In this document: in pieces, positions 11,581 through 24,163 of the stretch | How positions within the stretch are numbered: the stretch's first letter is position 1 | How the letters are laid out: each line of letters begins with the position of its first letter | Source of the DNA: Hydractinia symbiolongicarpus | Taxonomy: Eukaryota > Cnidaria > Hydrozoa > Anthoathecata > Hydractiniidae | DNA: 64,000 nucleotides | Reading direction: 5' to 3' | Assembly: GCF_029227915.1 (NCBI RefSeq) | Contig: NC_079887.1 | Location: 13,084,001 to 13,148,000, forward strand | Program-made: the position numbers and the translations under genes | Notes under the pieces: generated by a model | What the model saw: only the letters and a program-made list of their open reading frames with translations | Told to the model about the DNA's origin: nothing | The model's database searches: none

Positions 11581-12980
11581 AAGTACTTCATGGGGTATAT
11601 TGTGAAACGCTACGGAACTGCACCCACTTTTAGAATTGGTTTTCTTGTCATTGAGACGCTCATTTCTTTATTACGAATTTCTGATTCATAGAAAGTGTAC
11701 CTGACTAAAAAATGTTTCAATATGTTAATAATTTCGTTAATAGGCGATTAAAAAGGATAATGCAGCATCATAACATCGATAAAATGATGATTAGAATGAG
11801 TTCTTGATATTATTAGGAAATAAAATTTGTACGGTTAGCAATAAGATATTTTTAATATTGTAAAACCATATTCAGTTAACGTTGAAGAGAATGTCTGTAC
11901 AACCTACTCTCTTTGCGAATGTTTACGTTTAAATATTGTACAATCCTGGTAAAGATTTATGCTTTAAACCATGCATGACAACGATATTTTAAAACTTGCT
12001 TTATTTGCAAAGCAAACACTTTTGCCAAAACAAGAGGTCGGTTCAGCTTTTAAGTGTTCTTGATATTTGATAAAAATACATGTACTTTTTTCTGCCTTTC
12101 CGAATGTTTGTGTCGATGAATATTTGAATCCTCCTTCTTTTCAAAGAGTTTATTCTTCGAAAGAATATTCCATACTCCAAATTCCAAAGAAAAATCTAAT
12201 TGATATGAACACAAACGTTTGTGTTCCTTACCTAATAGACAAGTTAAGTAAGTTATATTCACCCCTCAATTCACATTCCTTAAATAAATTTTTTTTGATC
12301 AGTTCGATGCCCTAATAAGACAAAGGTTTACCCAAGTGCTTGCAAAATTTCAAATTGTCTATTTGATCATCAGATGGATGCCGTATTGTATATTGCAAAA
12401 AATACATAATGAACAAATGCTGACGTTTCAATCAAAACTTAACATTTGAGAATGAATTGTCTAGTTTTGTTTTGAAATCAGAAGAATATCGATTTTGTTT
12501 CAAAACATCAAGCAGAGTAATATTTTCTTTGTATTATGTTGACGAATTAGTATTCTTTCTTGATAATGTCGTTTGGAAATTTTAAGAGGCTTTACGGTTC
12601 AGCACGCTGTACTATAAAAATTATTAACCATATCAATTTGGTGTAAGTCACCACTTTGATGAAATTGCAAAAGACAAAAAATCTGGTGCCTTGTGCCTTT
12701 GATGCCAAGTGAGATCTACTATTGTTAAGATGTATAATTATATTAAATAATTTGTCCATTGACAGTTTTCACACTTACTTTATGCCTAGTACTTTTCCTG
12801 CCTCTTGATCAATCTTTCGATTATGCTTGCCATACCAGTATGCGTGGGGTTACTTGGACATACATCCAGATAATAATCTTTAAAAATTTCACATGGTGTT
12901 TTGTTTAACTGCAGTTCGTTATTGACACTATGAAGAATTATCTCATTTGGGTTTAAGTCGAGGATAGCTTATATGTACGT

Positions 12981-13337
12981 TTACGTGCATGATAATATGC
13001 TCAAAAAAACTTTACTGCGATGTTCAAACATCCTTGACTTTGAGGCAAAAGGTAGACTTTTTCTCCCCCACTTTGGTTCGACAAGAAGAATGTTTCTTGT
13101 TTTACTTGTCAAAACGTTCTTAGCTGTGCGTTTAAGATAACATTTTTTTCCGGAAGGAGCAATTGATCGTTCACGCAACAATGATTTTGACTCTTTTTTA
13201 AAACAACAAACTAGACAGTCTAAAGAACAAACTATTTCTTTTACTTTCTTTAACACTCTAGTTTCATATTCCATCTGCATTTGTATCAAATGTCTATGCG
13301 AGTATCCTTTCTCATGATCAATACTTTCTAATTTCAA
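12981..13337 (-). CDS. unrecognised open frame, possible exon
   Basis: A 118-codon open frame without a good ATG at its start; internal ATGs follow about 20 codons in. The product would be basic and cysteine-containing, with CSLDCLVCCFKK early and EPKWGRKSLPF later. It is longer than most chance frames in this AT-rich window and lies near the centre of the inverted duplication. I see no known domain and no convincing splice partner. It may be a terminal exon, a TE relic or chance. Confidence 0.2.
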   Translation of the reverse strand: MKLESIDHEKGYSHRHLIQMQMEYETRVLKKVKEIVCSLDCLVCCFKKESKSLLRERSIAPSGKKCYLKRTAKNVLTSKTRNILLVEPKWGRKSLPFASKSRMFEHRSKVFLSILSCT

Positions 13338-15783
13338 GTTTTAACTACTCTAAAATTCAACGGCACTTACCAATTCCACTTATCCTTCCAAACAATCGAT
13401 ATTTCTTTGACCTGTTGCTTATATCTAAAATGATATCGCTGACTTCGTTACAGGTTGACTTAAAGCATAAACGCTTGGTTTATCAAATTACCTATAACAT
13501 ATTGAAGTAAAAAGAATTCAGAGTTGACACACAATATCCAAAAAAAACCTAAAAATTAATAAAAAATAAGAAATGTCTTTACAATTGACGTGAAAAATTG
13601 TTAAGATTTCGTAAAAAACTTTAAAGTTAACAAAAAATGGACTAAATCAGTATTCCTTGACAATTTACAGAGAAGAGATGTTAGGTAATGACGTGTGTTT
13701 GTGTGTTACGTAAAGTGAAAGATTTTACAATTATAGCTATAAATTTATACACATGAAATTAAAATTTTGCATCGTTTGACACATTTATGTAAATCTGTGT
13801 GATGCACAATTCATTAATACTCTCGGGCCCGATGAATTTTACAGACTGGAGAAGGTCCGTTTTAATAAGGCATAAATATATATACAATAAGGCAATAAGT
13901 GAAATGAGTATTCTCAACTTAAAACCTGTGATATTTTTAGCTGGAATCACAAAACGCTCCCCTGAAATATGTTCCTTTAGCCTTAATAATGTGAAGAGAA
14001 TGTGTAGTACATCAAAAGGCGGGCATGAAAAGCTTAAGAAGAGCTATGTATGTTGTGCCTAAGGATCAAAGCACTTTAAAAATATGCGACATATGCGAAA
14101 GAGACTGGGTTTAACTTAAACTATCAAGCTTCACTGTAAAAAGGGCTACAAAGTTGTGAGAGTAAAATATTTTTTACTTATTTAAGGATTCAGACTTTAT
14201 AAAATAAGGTGAAGAGGAAGTATTATCTGAATTATACTTTAAAATTTTATTGTAAACTGTTCTATTTGTTTTGCCATGATCAATAACTTTTTTTGGGTGA
14301 TGTAGCTAGCTAAATTTATTTGGACATTCAGCGAAACATTAAAGGTTAACCATATCACACATTATGTTTACTTTATTTTTTTCTGATGCCTAAAGTAAGT
14401 AGACCTAAATTAAGAATTAATTCCAATGTTGTTGTTTTTTGTGTGAAAAAGCAAAATTAAGTTATATAATGAAAGTCGGTTTTTGTGTTTTTTATTTTTC
14501 TGCAACAGAGGTATTCTCGTTTTTGTTTTGTTTTTGTTGTTTTTTTGCTTAAAATGTCAAGTTGAACAACAATAACACGGAAAAAATAGGCAAAACAATA
14601 CATTCTTTTGTAAACGGATGGGTGTAATTAATGTAATATGTAATTATATAAAGTTTGAGCGGAAAATACTCAGAGATTTTGAGGCGCGACTTCCCACAAC
14701 ATTTTTTGCACGCCACCGCCCGTTAAACTACACGGACATTCCTTCATCACAAATAATCTGAACAGTATGACGTAAAGAACTTGTACAGAAAAAAAAATCC
14801 AGCGACTAATTGAAGCAAAAGCCTATAATAAGCTAAAGTGTCTGACTTTTAGTTAAATTGACAAGAGAAGTTTTGTTATAAAAAACACGAGAAATGTTGT
14901 CTAAAGATTTCAGCTTGCAAGTTATATAATATGGCTGCTTATCAGGCGGTACGAAAATCAGTTAACTAATTTTATATACGGATGTGTTATTTTGGGTTGT
15001 AACACCTTTGGAATCGACACAATTTAATGTTATTCTTTTACTTTGAACTGTTTAGGCGAGCTAATAACTTGCAGGCTTTATAAACGTAGCTATTCTACGA
15101 TTCACCTTAACATACCAATCTTTTAAAGAATATGAGTGACGCATTTTGTCTTATAAAAACCAATGCATTATCAGATAATAATTTCTTACAATTTAAACCT
15201 TTTAAAATTGGTGTGTTTATCTACATTTTTCAGATTTGCATTGTCAATTTATTGTTTATCACAAATATTTCAATTGTGAGCATTATTGCACGCTTTCTTC
15301 CATGCTCTATACAGCATCTGCATACAGCAATTTCATATCGGCCTTATTCTTTTTACTTTCTTGTTTACCTATGACTTCAAGCCTAACGTCTTAAGTCTTA
15401 AAGTACACAAAGGTGCCGAATAAATCTTCAGTGGGTGATAATTTTTGATTAATACTGGATTCCTTTGATTTTTGTGAGTTTCCACATCGCTAGCTTGATT
15501 TATCTTTACCCAACGGAGGGCTAATACCGCCAATTATTCTACTCTCGCAGTTGTTGTGCAATGAATGATTATGTCTTAAGTAAAACTAAGTTAGTCGAAG
15601 GATTGCATCAGTAAAGGTGAAATATGTTTTCACTAAAAAGTAATTGTTTTCTAGAAAAAACTATTGAATGATTAGTACAGTCATCTTTTTTTAGAAAGCT
15701 GTTATAATGGCATTTCTTTGTGACCATCATTGGGTATTATGTGATCAATTTTTGCTACCTTTGACAGGTTAAATCTGAAAATG

Positions 15784-15806
15784 GCACGTGCAAATCAAGC
15801 ACGTGC
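15784..15806. promoter_or_regulatory. paired E-box palindromes GCACGTGC
   Basis: The 8-bp palindrome GCACGTGC occurs at 15784-15791 and again at 15799-15806, separated by 7 bp. CACGTG is the bHLH E-box. There is no adjacent gene, so function is uncertain. Confidence 0.4.
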
Positions 15807-16539
15807 TGTAAAGTAAGGTATACATTTGTAAGGAGTTCATGAACTGACGTCATTGAATCTAATTTAACGAATCAAATCGTAAATGTGCATTTTTTTTAAA
15901 TTTATCACTTTAAATTCAACTAGTAAAGCAAAGATACTCTTTAACTGTTGAGAGTATGCATTTTTTGCCTTAATCGTAAAATCAGCGCCAGTAAAACTAT
16001 GATTTTTCAGTGAGAAAACTTCGCTATATTTGCAAAATTTTCAGGAGCCTGGGTAGTGAGAGAAAGACAACAAATGTTTTATAGAAAGCATTAAAATTTC
16101 AAACACAATATCAAATGTTACCACAACAAAACTTATAAAAAGCAAGGCTGTTGTATAGGCCAGAAAAAAAACAAAAATGTCAGATCGAGAAAAATATGTC
16201 ACATCGTTTTTAAAAAGTTTATAAATTCTAATCGAAGAGGGAAATAATTAAAAGAAAATTAATGAAATAGACGCCAATCGAGTAAAAGTAAAAAGCTAAG
16301 ACCAAGAAATCGAACAACAAAAGTTAATTGACCGTGACTATTACATAATAAATAAGTTAGCGTAGGTTGTTGAATTTAAAAATTCAGTTTTAGACAATGT
16401 AAAACATATTTATAGAGATGTTTAGTATCCGTCGTCGTAGACCAATGTGGAAAATAAAATCTTGTTATTTTTTTATTTATTGCCCTTAGTATGTTTCTTA
16501 TCAGTCGTTTCAAGGTTGCTTATACATCATTCTCGGCTT

Positions 16540-16585
16540 AACGTCCGTTTTCCATGCTAGTATGGGTTGGACGGGGTATATTATT
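16540..16585 (+). mobile_element. SINE-like fragment
   Basis: The words 'aacgtccgttttccatgcta' and 'gtatgggttggacgg' resemble a short conserved block I associate with invertebrate SINEs. A diverged version with 'ataccagtatgcgtggggtt' occurs near 12828. The block is absent from the left arm of the inverted duplication, which fits later insertion. The family name is not certain. Confidence 0.3.
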
Positions 16586-17639
16586 GAACCCTCTTCAAAT
16601 TACAAAGCGTTTAATTTGAAAATGCTTTAAATAATGGTGGTAATTTCTGCCGACATGCTTACTTCTAGTATCATAGTTTCGCTAAAGCTGCTTCTTGCAT
16701 CTCGGTCGGAATTAAGACCAACAATGTTAACATGCAATTACGCTAAGCGCACATCTTCGCATACATACAACCATTTAAAAGCTCAAATGACATCTTATCA
16801 GGATCCTTGGAGATGTAGGTGGCTTCGAGAAGCATAGAATATTTTGAGAGAATAATTTATAGGATGTAAGGCTAATTCTTTAATTATCCATGGCAAATAC
16901 TTTTCAACGAACTTAACCAGAGCAATTTGCTTTGCTTTTTATTCGAGTCCAACTACGTGTCGATTTATCAATTGTTGTAAAACAATAAAGCAAACTGTAA
17001 AACAGACTTAACTATACAATCTCTATGACACAAGTTGAGGTACAGAATAAGTAGTAATTGGAATTACAGCATATGTCTGGATTCTGTTTAAATGAAAAAA
17101 ATAAAATGAAAAAGGAAACTTATTGGATTGTAAATGACATCCATCATTTGTTACAATTTTTTAATTGTTGATGCGCAATACTTTTACTTGTACGCATAAA
17201 AATATTTTTTTGCCTATTTTACTAAGTTTTTTTCTTGAAAAGACCAGCTAAATTACTTAAGCCATTATTCTTCTGACAATGTCGTGTTGTAACTTTCCTT
17301 TAAATTCGTGAATTGCGAGTTACAAAATCTTTGGTAAAATGTACTTCTTTTGATCATGTAGAAATTTAAACACATAACTGATTTCGTAAGCAAGCAAAAA
17401 TGTCTTTAAACAAAACAAAAAATTAAAACTGGGTGTGTGAATGCCTCATACGAAATGCTATTTTATCTTAGCTGCGTATAAGCAACAAAAGGACAAACAA
17501 GGAACCACGCGCATGACTAAGATTATCAATAAATAGCATCAAATTGTCCTACTTAAAACAATGCTGCTTCGTCTACTAAAATAGGAAGCTACCACGGTTT
17601 TATTGAAAAATATAAATCACGTACATAAATTACTTTGTG

Positions 17640-17647
17640 TATAAAAG
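17640..17647 (+). promoter_or_regulatory. TATA box TATAAAAG of paralogue B
   Basis: Canonical TATAAAAGGGG 53 bp upstream of the ATG. The transcription start is expected about 25-30 bp downstream, near 17668-17678. The element and spacing are conserved in paralogue A. Confidence 0.75.
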
Positions 17648-17699
17648 GGGCAGCAAGCATTAGCATAAGCACAGAACACCAACGTTTCATCAATTAAAC

Positions 17700-17969
17700 A
17701 TGAAGATCGCCATTCTGTATACACTTCTTACTCTGTCAATAAGTTATGACCAAAACTTTGTATTTGGAAGATATATTAAATCTGCTCCAGCGATTGGTAT
17801 TGAACATCCTCGCAGTTATGCACCAACGACAGCAGCAATACCTTCACGAAACAGTCAAGAGAAAGACAAATGCGGTGAGATATGCAAGTTTCAAAGAAAA
17901 TTGAGAGAGAACATCGCCAGCCTCGATGAGAAAAGTAGATTTAACTTTACATTGACTAAATACTTGTGA
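17700..17969 (+). CDS. small secreted peptide, 89 aa, paralogue B
   Basis: An intact single-exon frame with a TATA box 53 bp upstream and AATAAA five bases after the stop. The N-terminus (MKIAILYTLLTLSISYD) is hydrophobic and signal-like. Then come QNFVFGRYIKSAP, a Ser/Thr/Pro-rich middle identical to paralogue A over HPRSYAPTTAAIPSRNS, KCGEICKF with two cysteines, and a tail (ENIASLDEKSRFNFTLTKYL) almost identical to A. Differences cluster in residues 14-37. The tail is better conserved than the part after the signal, so the C-terminal 50 residues probably hold the function. No family is recognised. Cnidarian peptide hormone, mucus or defence peptide are all possible; none is shown by the sequence. 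Confidence 0.8.
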   Translation: MKIAILYTLLTLSISYDQNFVFGRYIKSAPAIGIEHPRSYAPTTAAIPSRNSQEKDKCGEICKFQRKLRENIASLDEKSRFNFTLTKYL

Positions 17970-17973
17970 CATT

Positions 17974-17979
17974 AATAAA
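17974..17979 (+). terminator. polyadenylation signal AATAAA of paralogue B
   Basis: AATAAA starts five bases after the stop codon, at the same place as in paralogue A. Confidence 0.65.
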
Positions 17980-18750
17980 GCAGAGATTAATTTCATCTTC
18001 ATGGAAGTTAAATTAGTTTATTTCATATTGACATGTACTATATATAAAGCAATTAGGTAAATTATTTTTTATACATTATTCAGAGATTAAATTTATTTTT
18101 GTGAACTTGGAAATATATTTTTAATTACATTTGTATCTCATGTCAAATCAAAAAAATTTATTTCCATCTTCGCGCAATATAATGTATCCATTCAAATTGA
18201 AATTGAAAATTCCTTGTGATTAATATATTACATGTGTTTGTCAATAATTTTAATTGTCAATTTTCCAAATGCCGTTTCTTTTAAATGTCCCAAGTGCGTT
18301 GCGTGAAAATGTGTAAAACAGCGTCTTTTTTGCCTATACATAACTAAGTAGGAGTAGAAATAACCTTTTTATGAGATTACACTACAAAATAACAATTAAA
18401 CAAAAGAAGAGGTATGATTTGATAGCTTTGTGTGTAAACAATTAAGAAAATATGCTAACCGCGTCATTTAGAATCAATTTCCTATTGGGTAGTCGTTCAC
18501 ATTTTACTCAGTCAAAGCGTGTGTTTCATATCTTCAATTATAATAAATAGGATGATAAACTAGTTTGGTTTGACAAATCTGAAAAAAACATAAATTACTT
18601 TAATTTAGTATTTGCACGTAAATTTATTGAACATTCAGTTTTTTCAATTCATTAACACCAACTACCAAGGAAACTATATTGCTTATTTGTCGGCGCGTGC
18701 CATTCCTTCACCACGCACATGCATCATTTTAAAACTTCAAATTGACGTTA

Positions 18751-20940
18751 ATGCAGTGAACAAGAGTCTAGTTTTAGAATTAATATTTTATTATAAAAAA
18801 ATTGAATACAGGCATGGTTTGATTAAATAACTTGTTTTAACACAATAACACAGTACGGAAAAAAAGGCTATAAATCTCTTTTAATGTTTTTATTTAGTTA
18901 TGAACACGTAATATTATTTTCAATATGAAGATCATAATATTATTTTCAATATGAAGATCATAATATAAGCAGTGACAAGAGAGACAAGATGACAAGAAGA
19001 CCATGTAATAAAACGACATAGTCTTTTTCGGAAAGTCAACGCAAAATTTAATATAGTGTATGTATACACTGTATTTTTAAAGCAAAATACATTCTTGGAC
19101 GTTGTAACATCAACAATTTTGACCAAAGACAGCCTTAAGAAGTTGAGAAAATAGAAGCACAAAGGACTAGTTGTTCGGAGTTGTTCGATGTTAAACGATT
19201 GTCAAAGATAATATGACCCAGCATTAAAACGTTTTGACGCAAACAGAAAATTAAGGGTTTTTCTCAAATTGATAATCCAAAAAAACATGGAAAGAATGAA
19301 ATATTCTTGTTTGTTCCTAATATATTTAGAACTCAAGATATTTCTATTTTAAATCTTTTCCACCCGGAATAAATTCGACTACTCGTTTTTGTACACTACT
19401 GTGGAATGCTGTTTACCTTTCTATGGTATAATGACTTCCAAACCGGTAATTATGGCTCCATTCTAACCATTCTTTTGCGTCGAATAGTTAGATAAATTTC
19501 TTTGTAAATTTCTATGATATAATAAAACATTTGGTACATCATGTTTGTCTTACGGTAAAATATGGTTCCCAAGACTTGTTGAAAAATGGCCTACAATAAA
19601 TACTGTTTCTAATAACACGTGAACGTGGAAAATGAAAATAGTTTTTCCTTCTAAAGAAGTAGTATCCAAATGTGATTTTACGCAAAATGTCACGGAAAAA
19701 CAAAACAAAACAAAAACACGGAAAAAAAATGATTAAACTAAATTATTCTCCCTTAAACGGACGGTTGTAATTAAGTAATGTGTCATTATAAAACAGTTAA
19801 GCAAAAGAAATGACGGAAAAGAATTTGGACGATATTAGCCACAATAAACTTTACCAGAAAACAACATCCGTTGTCCACACTATTGAAAACCAGACGGAAG
19901 GTCTTATTAAAAAAAAGGTAAACCCACATAGCTTGTCTAAACAAGTAAGTGAGTAAGCACTTGACCCCTAAGTGATTTTATAACTTCGAAGCAAACGATT
20001 CAAACTTGTTATCTTTATAATAATACCATTTGGTTACTAAGAAATCGCATTCATTTTAGTAAAGGATGTTCTGTTTGGGTTCTAGCTGCATACGGCTTAA
20101 GACCTTTACTTTGACAGTTCTACCTACCACTGGATAACATTCTATGGATTAAGAGCTACCCCCATTGTTATTTATATTTTGCTTAACTGCTTAGGTAGCT
20201 AGCTTGCCAGCTACATGCAATGTGCACATAACTACATGTTCTTGGACCTGGTTTAACATTATCAGATTCCTAAAATAGGAACACGAAACGTTTGGAAAAC
20301 ATGAGTGTCTTTTGATATGTAGCATTAAAACTTTAGAAAGGATGGATTAATTATTAGAAAAGAAATTACTGTAATTATACTTTGACCGCTATATTTGCAT
20401 TCCAGTCATAATTCTTCGGTCATTTACTTTCAGAACATCACAGTGTTGACTACAAATAAGCCAATTGCATTATAGGCATAAACCTAAAAATTTACGTGCT
20501 GACATAACATTTGGTGGTAAATTCAATTGGATGTCAACCTAGGTTGCAGAATATGGCTAAAATAAAGGTAAGTTGACAGATTTTGCCATTTCAATGCGTA
20601 ACTGAAGGTAACTAGCTATATACCTAGGGTTATATAAGATGAATAGTTTATTTATTAACTTGACATGTACCAGCTTAACAGCATGTGTACAAATGTTTCT
20701 AAAGGTATAGTATTGTAAAAAAAATTTGAGGTTTACGACAGCTTGCATCTGTTTCCAAACAAATAACAAATAACTTTTCTGAATTGGTTGGGAATTTAAT
20801 ATTAAAAGGGTCAACTTAAACAAATGTTCGATTTGGTCTTTGCACCGCATGTATATACACGGGTCCTAAAAACACCATGTAGTTACCTGCCTTTGAACGG
20901 TCTGTGAAGCGCCCAATACAAGCAGCAGAATTTGCCACAC
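18751..20940. other. non-coding stretch, nothing recognised
   Basis: AT-rich, with only short open frames. A 27-bp direct repeat is seen at about 18909-18965 ('atattattttcaatatgaag' twice). Confidence 0.45.
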
Positions 20941-20946
20941 ATTCAG

Positions 20947-20990
20947 TTGGAGCGCTTTAGTACAGGTATGCAGTGTCGTAAATTGAGTAC
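20947..20990 (-). repeat. dispersed repeat, partner of 34107-34150
   Basis: Reverse complement reads 'atttacgacactgcatacct' then 'gtactaaagcgctcca'. It is nearly identical to the plus strand at 34111-34148. Both copies are close to a Helitron-like element. Confidence 0.75.
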
Positions 20991-21258
20991 AGCGCACACA
21001 AAAATACAGTGCTTTAGGTGTAATAAATTTTTGAAAAAATAACTTTACTGCAACTAATGGAAATAAAAAACACTTTTTGTAATTTATAGTTATCCTGTCA
21101 TTGCGAAAACAATCGATCAATATTATCTAAAGTTTTTGTGAAAATTTAAAATTTGATCGTAACACTAGACTGAGCACGTAGTACGGGTAAACCATGATAC
21201 CATGGGTATAGGTGTAATAGCCTTTTCGTAAAATTATTTATCGCAACTTTGGTTTAAA

Positions 21259-21388
21259 CTAGTCGGTTGCCCGTGGAAAGATCCAAGAGTTCATCCTTCC
21301 TGTTTTACCACATTGCGTGCGTCCCGCTTGTGCAGCTAAGCTACCATTCAGACAGACAGACAAATGTATGCGGGTATTATAATGTAGA
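21259..21388 (-). mobile_element. Helitron-like mini-element, copy E
   Basis: On the minus strand it begins TCTACATTATAATACCCG and carries (CTGT)n. It shares the ATGGTAGCTTAGCTGC and GACGCACGCAATG blocks with the other copies and ends GACTAG followed by T. Its terminal hairpin is degenerate. See copy C for the full argument. Confidence 0.65.
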
Positions 21389-23040
21389 TAAAAACACAGG
21401 GAACTGTTCGACATTACCCAGTCCAGCTAAAATATAACTTCGTAAGGTGAACATTTGATATAATGAAATTATATTTGTAATTAATTGCTAGTATCATTTT
21501 CATGCTATTTTGGTAATTATAACCAGAAGATTTGCTGTGAGAACCTTACATAGGGCCTTTCTTTCAAACTGTTTACATGTGAAATTATCGATAATAGAAA
21601 TCATCCAGTCCAGACCTAATGGTTTCCATCTGCAAAATTAGTCAGGGACAAAAAAGAGCACATAATTATCCCGTCTTCAAAAAACAAATATCACCCCAAA
21701 CACTACCCCAAATATCAACCCAATTGGGGTACCCCATTTTTTAATTAACTCAATTTATTTTGTGGAATTAGTTTTTGCGATAATAATAAAAGGTGTAGCT
21801 ACCTAATCGTATGTAGCGATAGAATTATTGGTAAAGAATTTTGTTGTACCCAAACCACATTTGGTTACTTTCACTTTTTTAGCCAGAGGTAACTAAAGAG
21901 CTAGCTAGAAAGCGACAATCCCAACATAAGAATAAATAATGTTGGCTAGGATATAAAAGCTCTTAGACCAAACTGAATAATATAACCTAAGGCTAGCTCT
22001 AGCTGACTTTAGCATGCTCCCTCAAAATTGTCGGGCGGTTGTGCGGGGATTGTGAATAGGCGGGCGGGTGTCGTGACCAGGCGGGTTTTAGGCGCTACGT
22101 GCGAGCGGTCAAACTAAGGTCGGTAAAAGTATGTCGCATTCTTTTTTGTTGCTAGTGAGTAGAATCGACGATTGAAATCACAGAGGTTCATATTTAAAAT
22201 GACATATTAAAATAATAATACATTTATACACCTATTTTATTCAGTTTAATTAAGTTAATTTATTTATTTTATTTTATTTGAATCAATGAGGTTTTTATGC
22301 TTATGCAACTGTTTTTCAAAAGATATCAATCAGAAACTCCATTAAGTTAAGAACACAAAGGTTTATTAAAATTTAACAAATTTTTGGAAAATTATAACAT
22401 TGCGTTGACCGGAAAAGAGGCAACAAAATTGGATTTTGAGGAAGAATCGCAAAGAACAGAGCTAGTTTGTTACGAAGGTCAACTAAAAATCTAAGACATT
22501 ACGTTTCTCGTGCTAGATACATTTTTTGTCAGCATAGCAGCATCAACCGTTATTAGTGTTAATTTTAATCAGACCGCCACATGATGTATACCTATCAGGT
22601 TGGGTTAAGATTAACAATTATTTTATTGGTCAAAAGAGCTAGTTGTTATAGTTCTTAATTACCAAAAAAATTAGACAAGCATAATTTCACTTATGAGCAA
22701 ACATTGTGATGTAAATTAGAAAATTTTGAATTTTTACAAGTCGACAAGAAAACATGTTTGATTCTAATACATTTGAAAAGACCCAAGTAAATCTTTGTGT
22801 CTCAAAGTCACGTTTTATATGAGTCGTTGTTTACTGTGCACAATGAGAATTTGTTAGTGTACCTAAATTATCATCCCATAACAACTTTACAAAGCATGGC
22901 TCCAAAAGTCCAGAATAGACTGGACGGGGCAGCGTTGGGTTATTTCCTGTATTTCTATATTTGAATAACCATTTCCAAACGAAAGTTTTGCCATGTGTAC
23001 CTTTATGAAACCTGTATTTTGAAAAAAGGAAAAGAACAAC
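21389..23040. other. non-coding stretch with a small GC-rich patch
   Basis: No gene is recognised. About 22020-22110 is GC-rich and contains 'ggcgggcgggtgtcgtgacc'. Its 'cgtgcgagcggtcaaa' recurs in reverse complement near 32985, pointing to another dispersed repeat. Confidence 0.4.
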
Positions 23041-23042
23041 AA

Positions 23043-23219
23043 AATGAATAAGAAAACACCTGATGACTCATCAGTAGATACCAGTGCAACTGCTACGGGC
23101 AATTATTCCTAAACAGTTTCACTTGCACCAGATGCCCAGCAGGAGTCGCTAATTCCCACCGTAATAGGTGTGTTTGCTGTTGGTATAATTAATGACAATT
23201 GTCACAAGTCAAAAGGGAT
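23043..23219 (+). pseudogene. possible decayed exon with an in-frame stop
   Basis: From the ATG at 23043 the frame reads a Ser/Thr/Asp-rich stretch (TPDDSSVDTSATATGNYS). It meets a TAA near 23109, then continues in the same frame as TVSLAPDAQQESLIPTVIG followed by a hydrophobic VFAVG. This looks like an extracellular stalk running into a membrane segment. The internal stop suggests decay, or two unrelated pieces. There are no splice sites I trust. Confidence 0.2.
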
Positions 23220-23914
23220 TTGATGGTTCGTACCATAAGTCGAGTTTCAAAGACCAGCTTGCTGGTAAATTTCTCGAAAATAAGTATAAAGTTGCTTAAG
23301 CAAGGTTTACTAGTGGCGTAAATTGTAGAGTACGACAGCATAAAGAAAACTTAACGCCCTTTTCTGAAATCGTTCTAGGGGAAGAGCCCTCAATTCTTGC
23401 ACTGTGAGTGGGAAGTTCAATATTTTAAATATGTCAATTTACTTAAAATTTGTACATTTATTTGATCATGACTCACGTATCGAACGAAAGCTTAAAAATA
23501 ATGTCGTAAATGTTGTTGTTGCTTTTAATGGAGTTTGAAACAAATAGTTGTACTTTGAACAAATTTCAAGCCGCTGATGACGAAAAATTGCTGACATAAG
23601 CTGACATGTGTTAAAAAAAAAACACGGACCGAAAAGAGTTAGAATCAATCAATTACATAAACAATGTTGAGTAAGTACAGAGGTGTACCGTAATAAAATT
23701 TTGTTTGAAAAAACATGTGCTAATTTACAAATTTTAGTCAACTTCTTTAATTATTTCTTTCCTAAGATTTGGCAGAGCTGTTTTGCGGGATTAAATCTAT
23801 TCACAAAAACAAATCACAAAAAATGTTCTAAGAAATCGAGAAACGCCATGTTATATTTGCATAATGGAGATTCGTGCGCGTAGAATAACCATAAAAAAAC
23901 AAACGCATCTTCTT

Positions 23915-24163
23915 TCACCATGTTTGTTCACCAGTGTTGGGTAAAACAGCACAACAATCACAACGATATGTAAAAAGAGAAGCTGTATGACAAGAAATTG
24001 GATTGTATAAAACAGTTATGTGGCTGCATTCTCTATAGCAATCTTCAGCGTTTAGAATTTCATTGGAATTTGAAAACACATGGTCTTGCATTATTGCCCT
24101 TCGTGGTTCTTGAAATATAGATGGCGAGCTTGACTTTACAGCAGCCAGCAGAATAAATATGAT
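23915..24163 (-). CDS. terminal exon of a secreted cysteine-rich protein
   Basis: A pyrimidine-rich acceptor (TTTATTTTTCTAG) precedes an open frame of 83 codons ending TGA at 23915-23917. It reads a hydrophobic IIFILLAAVKSSS, which looks like most of a signal peptide, then QEPRRAIMQDHVFSNSNE. A cysteine-rich part follows (EDCYRECSH ... ISCHTASLFTYRCDCC) and ends NTGEQTW. The spacing C-x3-C-x13-C-x9-C-x-CC, with DCYREC, recalls PAN/Apple-type modules, but the match is too short to name. The first exon with the ATG was not found. The candidate exon at 24531-24656 is phase-compatible but would place the hydrophobic stretch internally. Confidence 0.4.
   Translation of the reverse strand: MIFILLAAVKSSSPSIFQEPRRAIMQDHVFSNSNEILNAEDCYRECSHITVLYNPISCHTASLFTYRCDCCAVLPNTGEQTW

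Larger units (their letters stand above)
11590..16330. other. spacer of the inverted duplication, largely non-coding
   Basis: About 4.7 kb between copy 3 and the right arm. It contains only short open frames. The best two are the frame at 12981-13337 (listed separately) and 13799-14062 plus (87 aa, unrecognised, no signal or domain visible). Confidence 0.4.
16340..18750 (-). repeat. right arm of large inverted duplication
   Basis: Reverse-complement partner of 7490-10590, with anchors given there. This arm carries the intact gene at 17700-17969 and its TATA box. Near 16530-16600 it also has extra sequence absent from the left arm. Confidence 0.8.
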
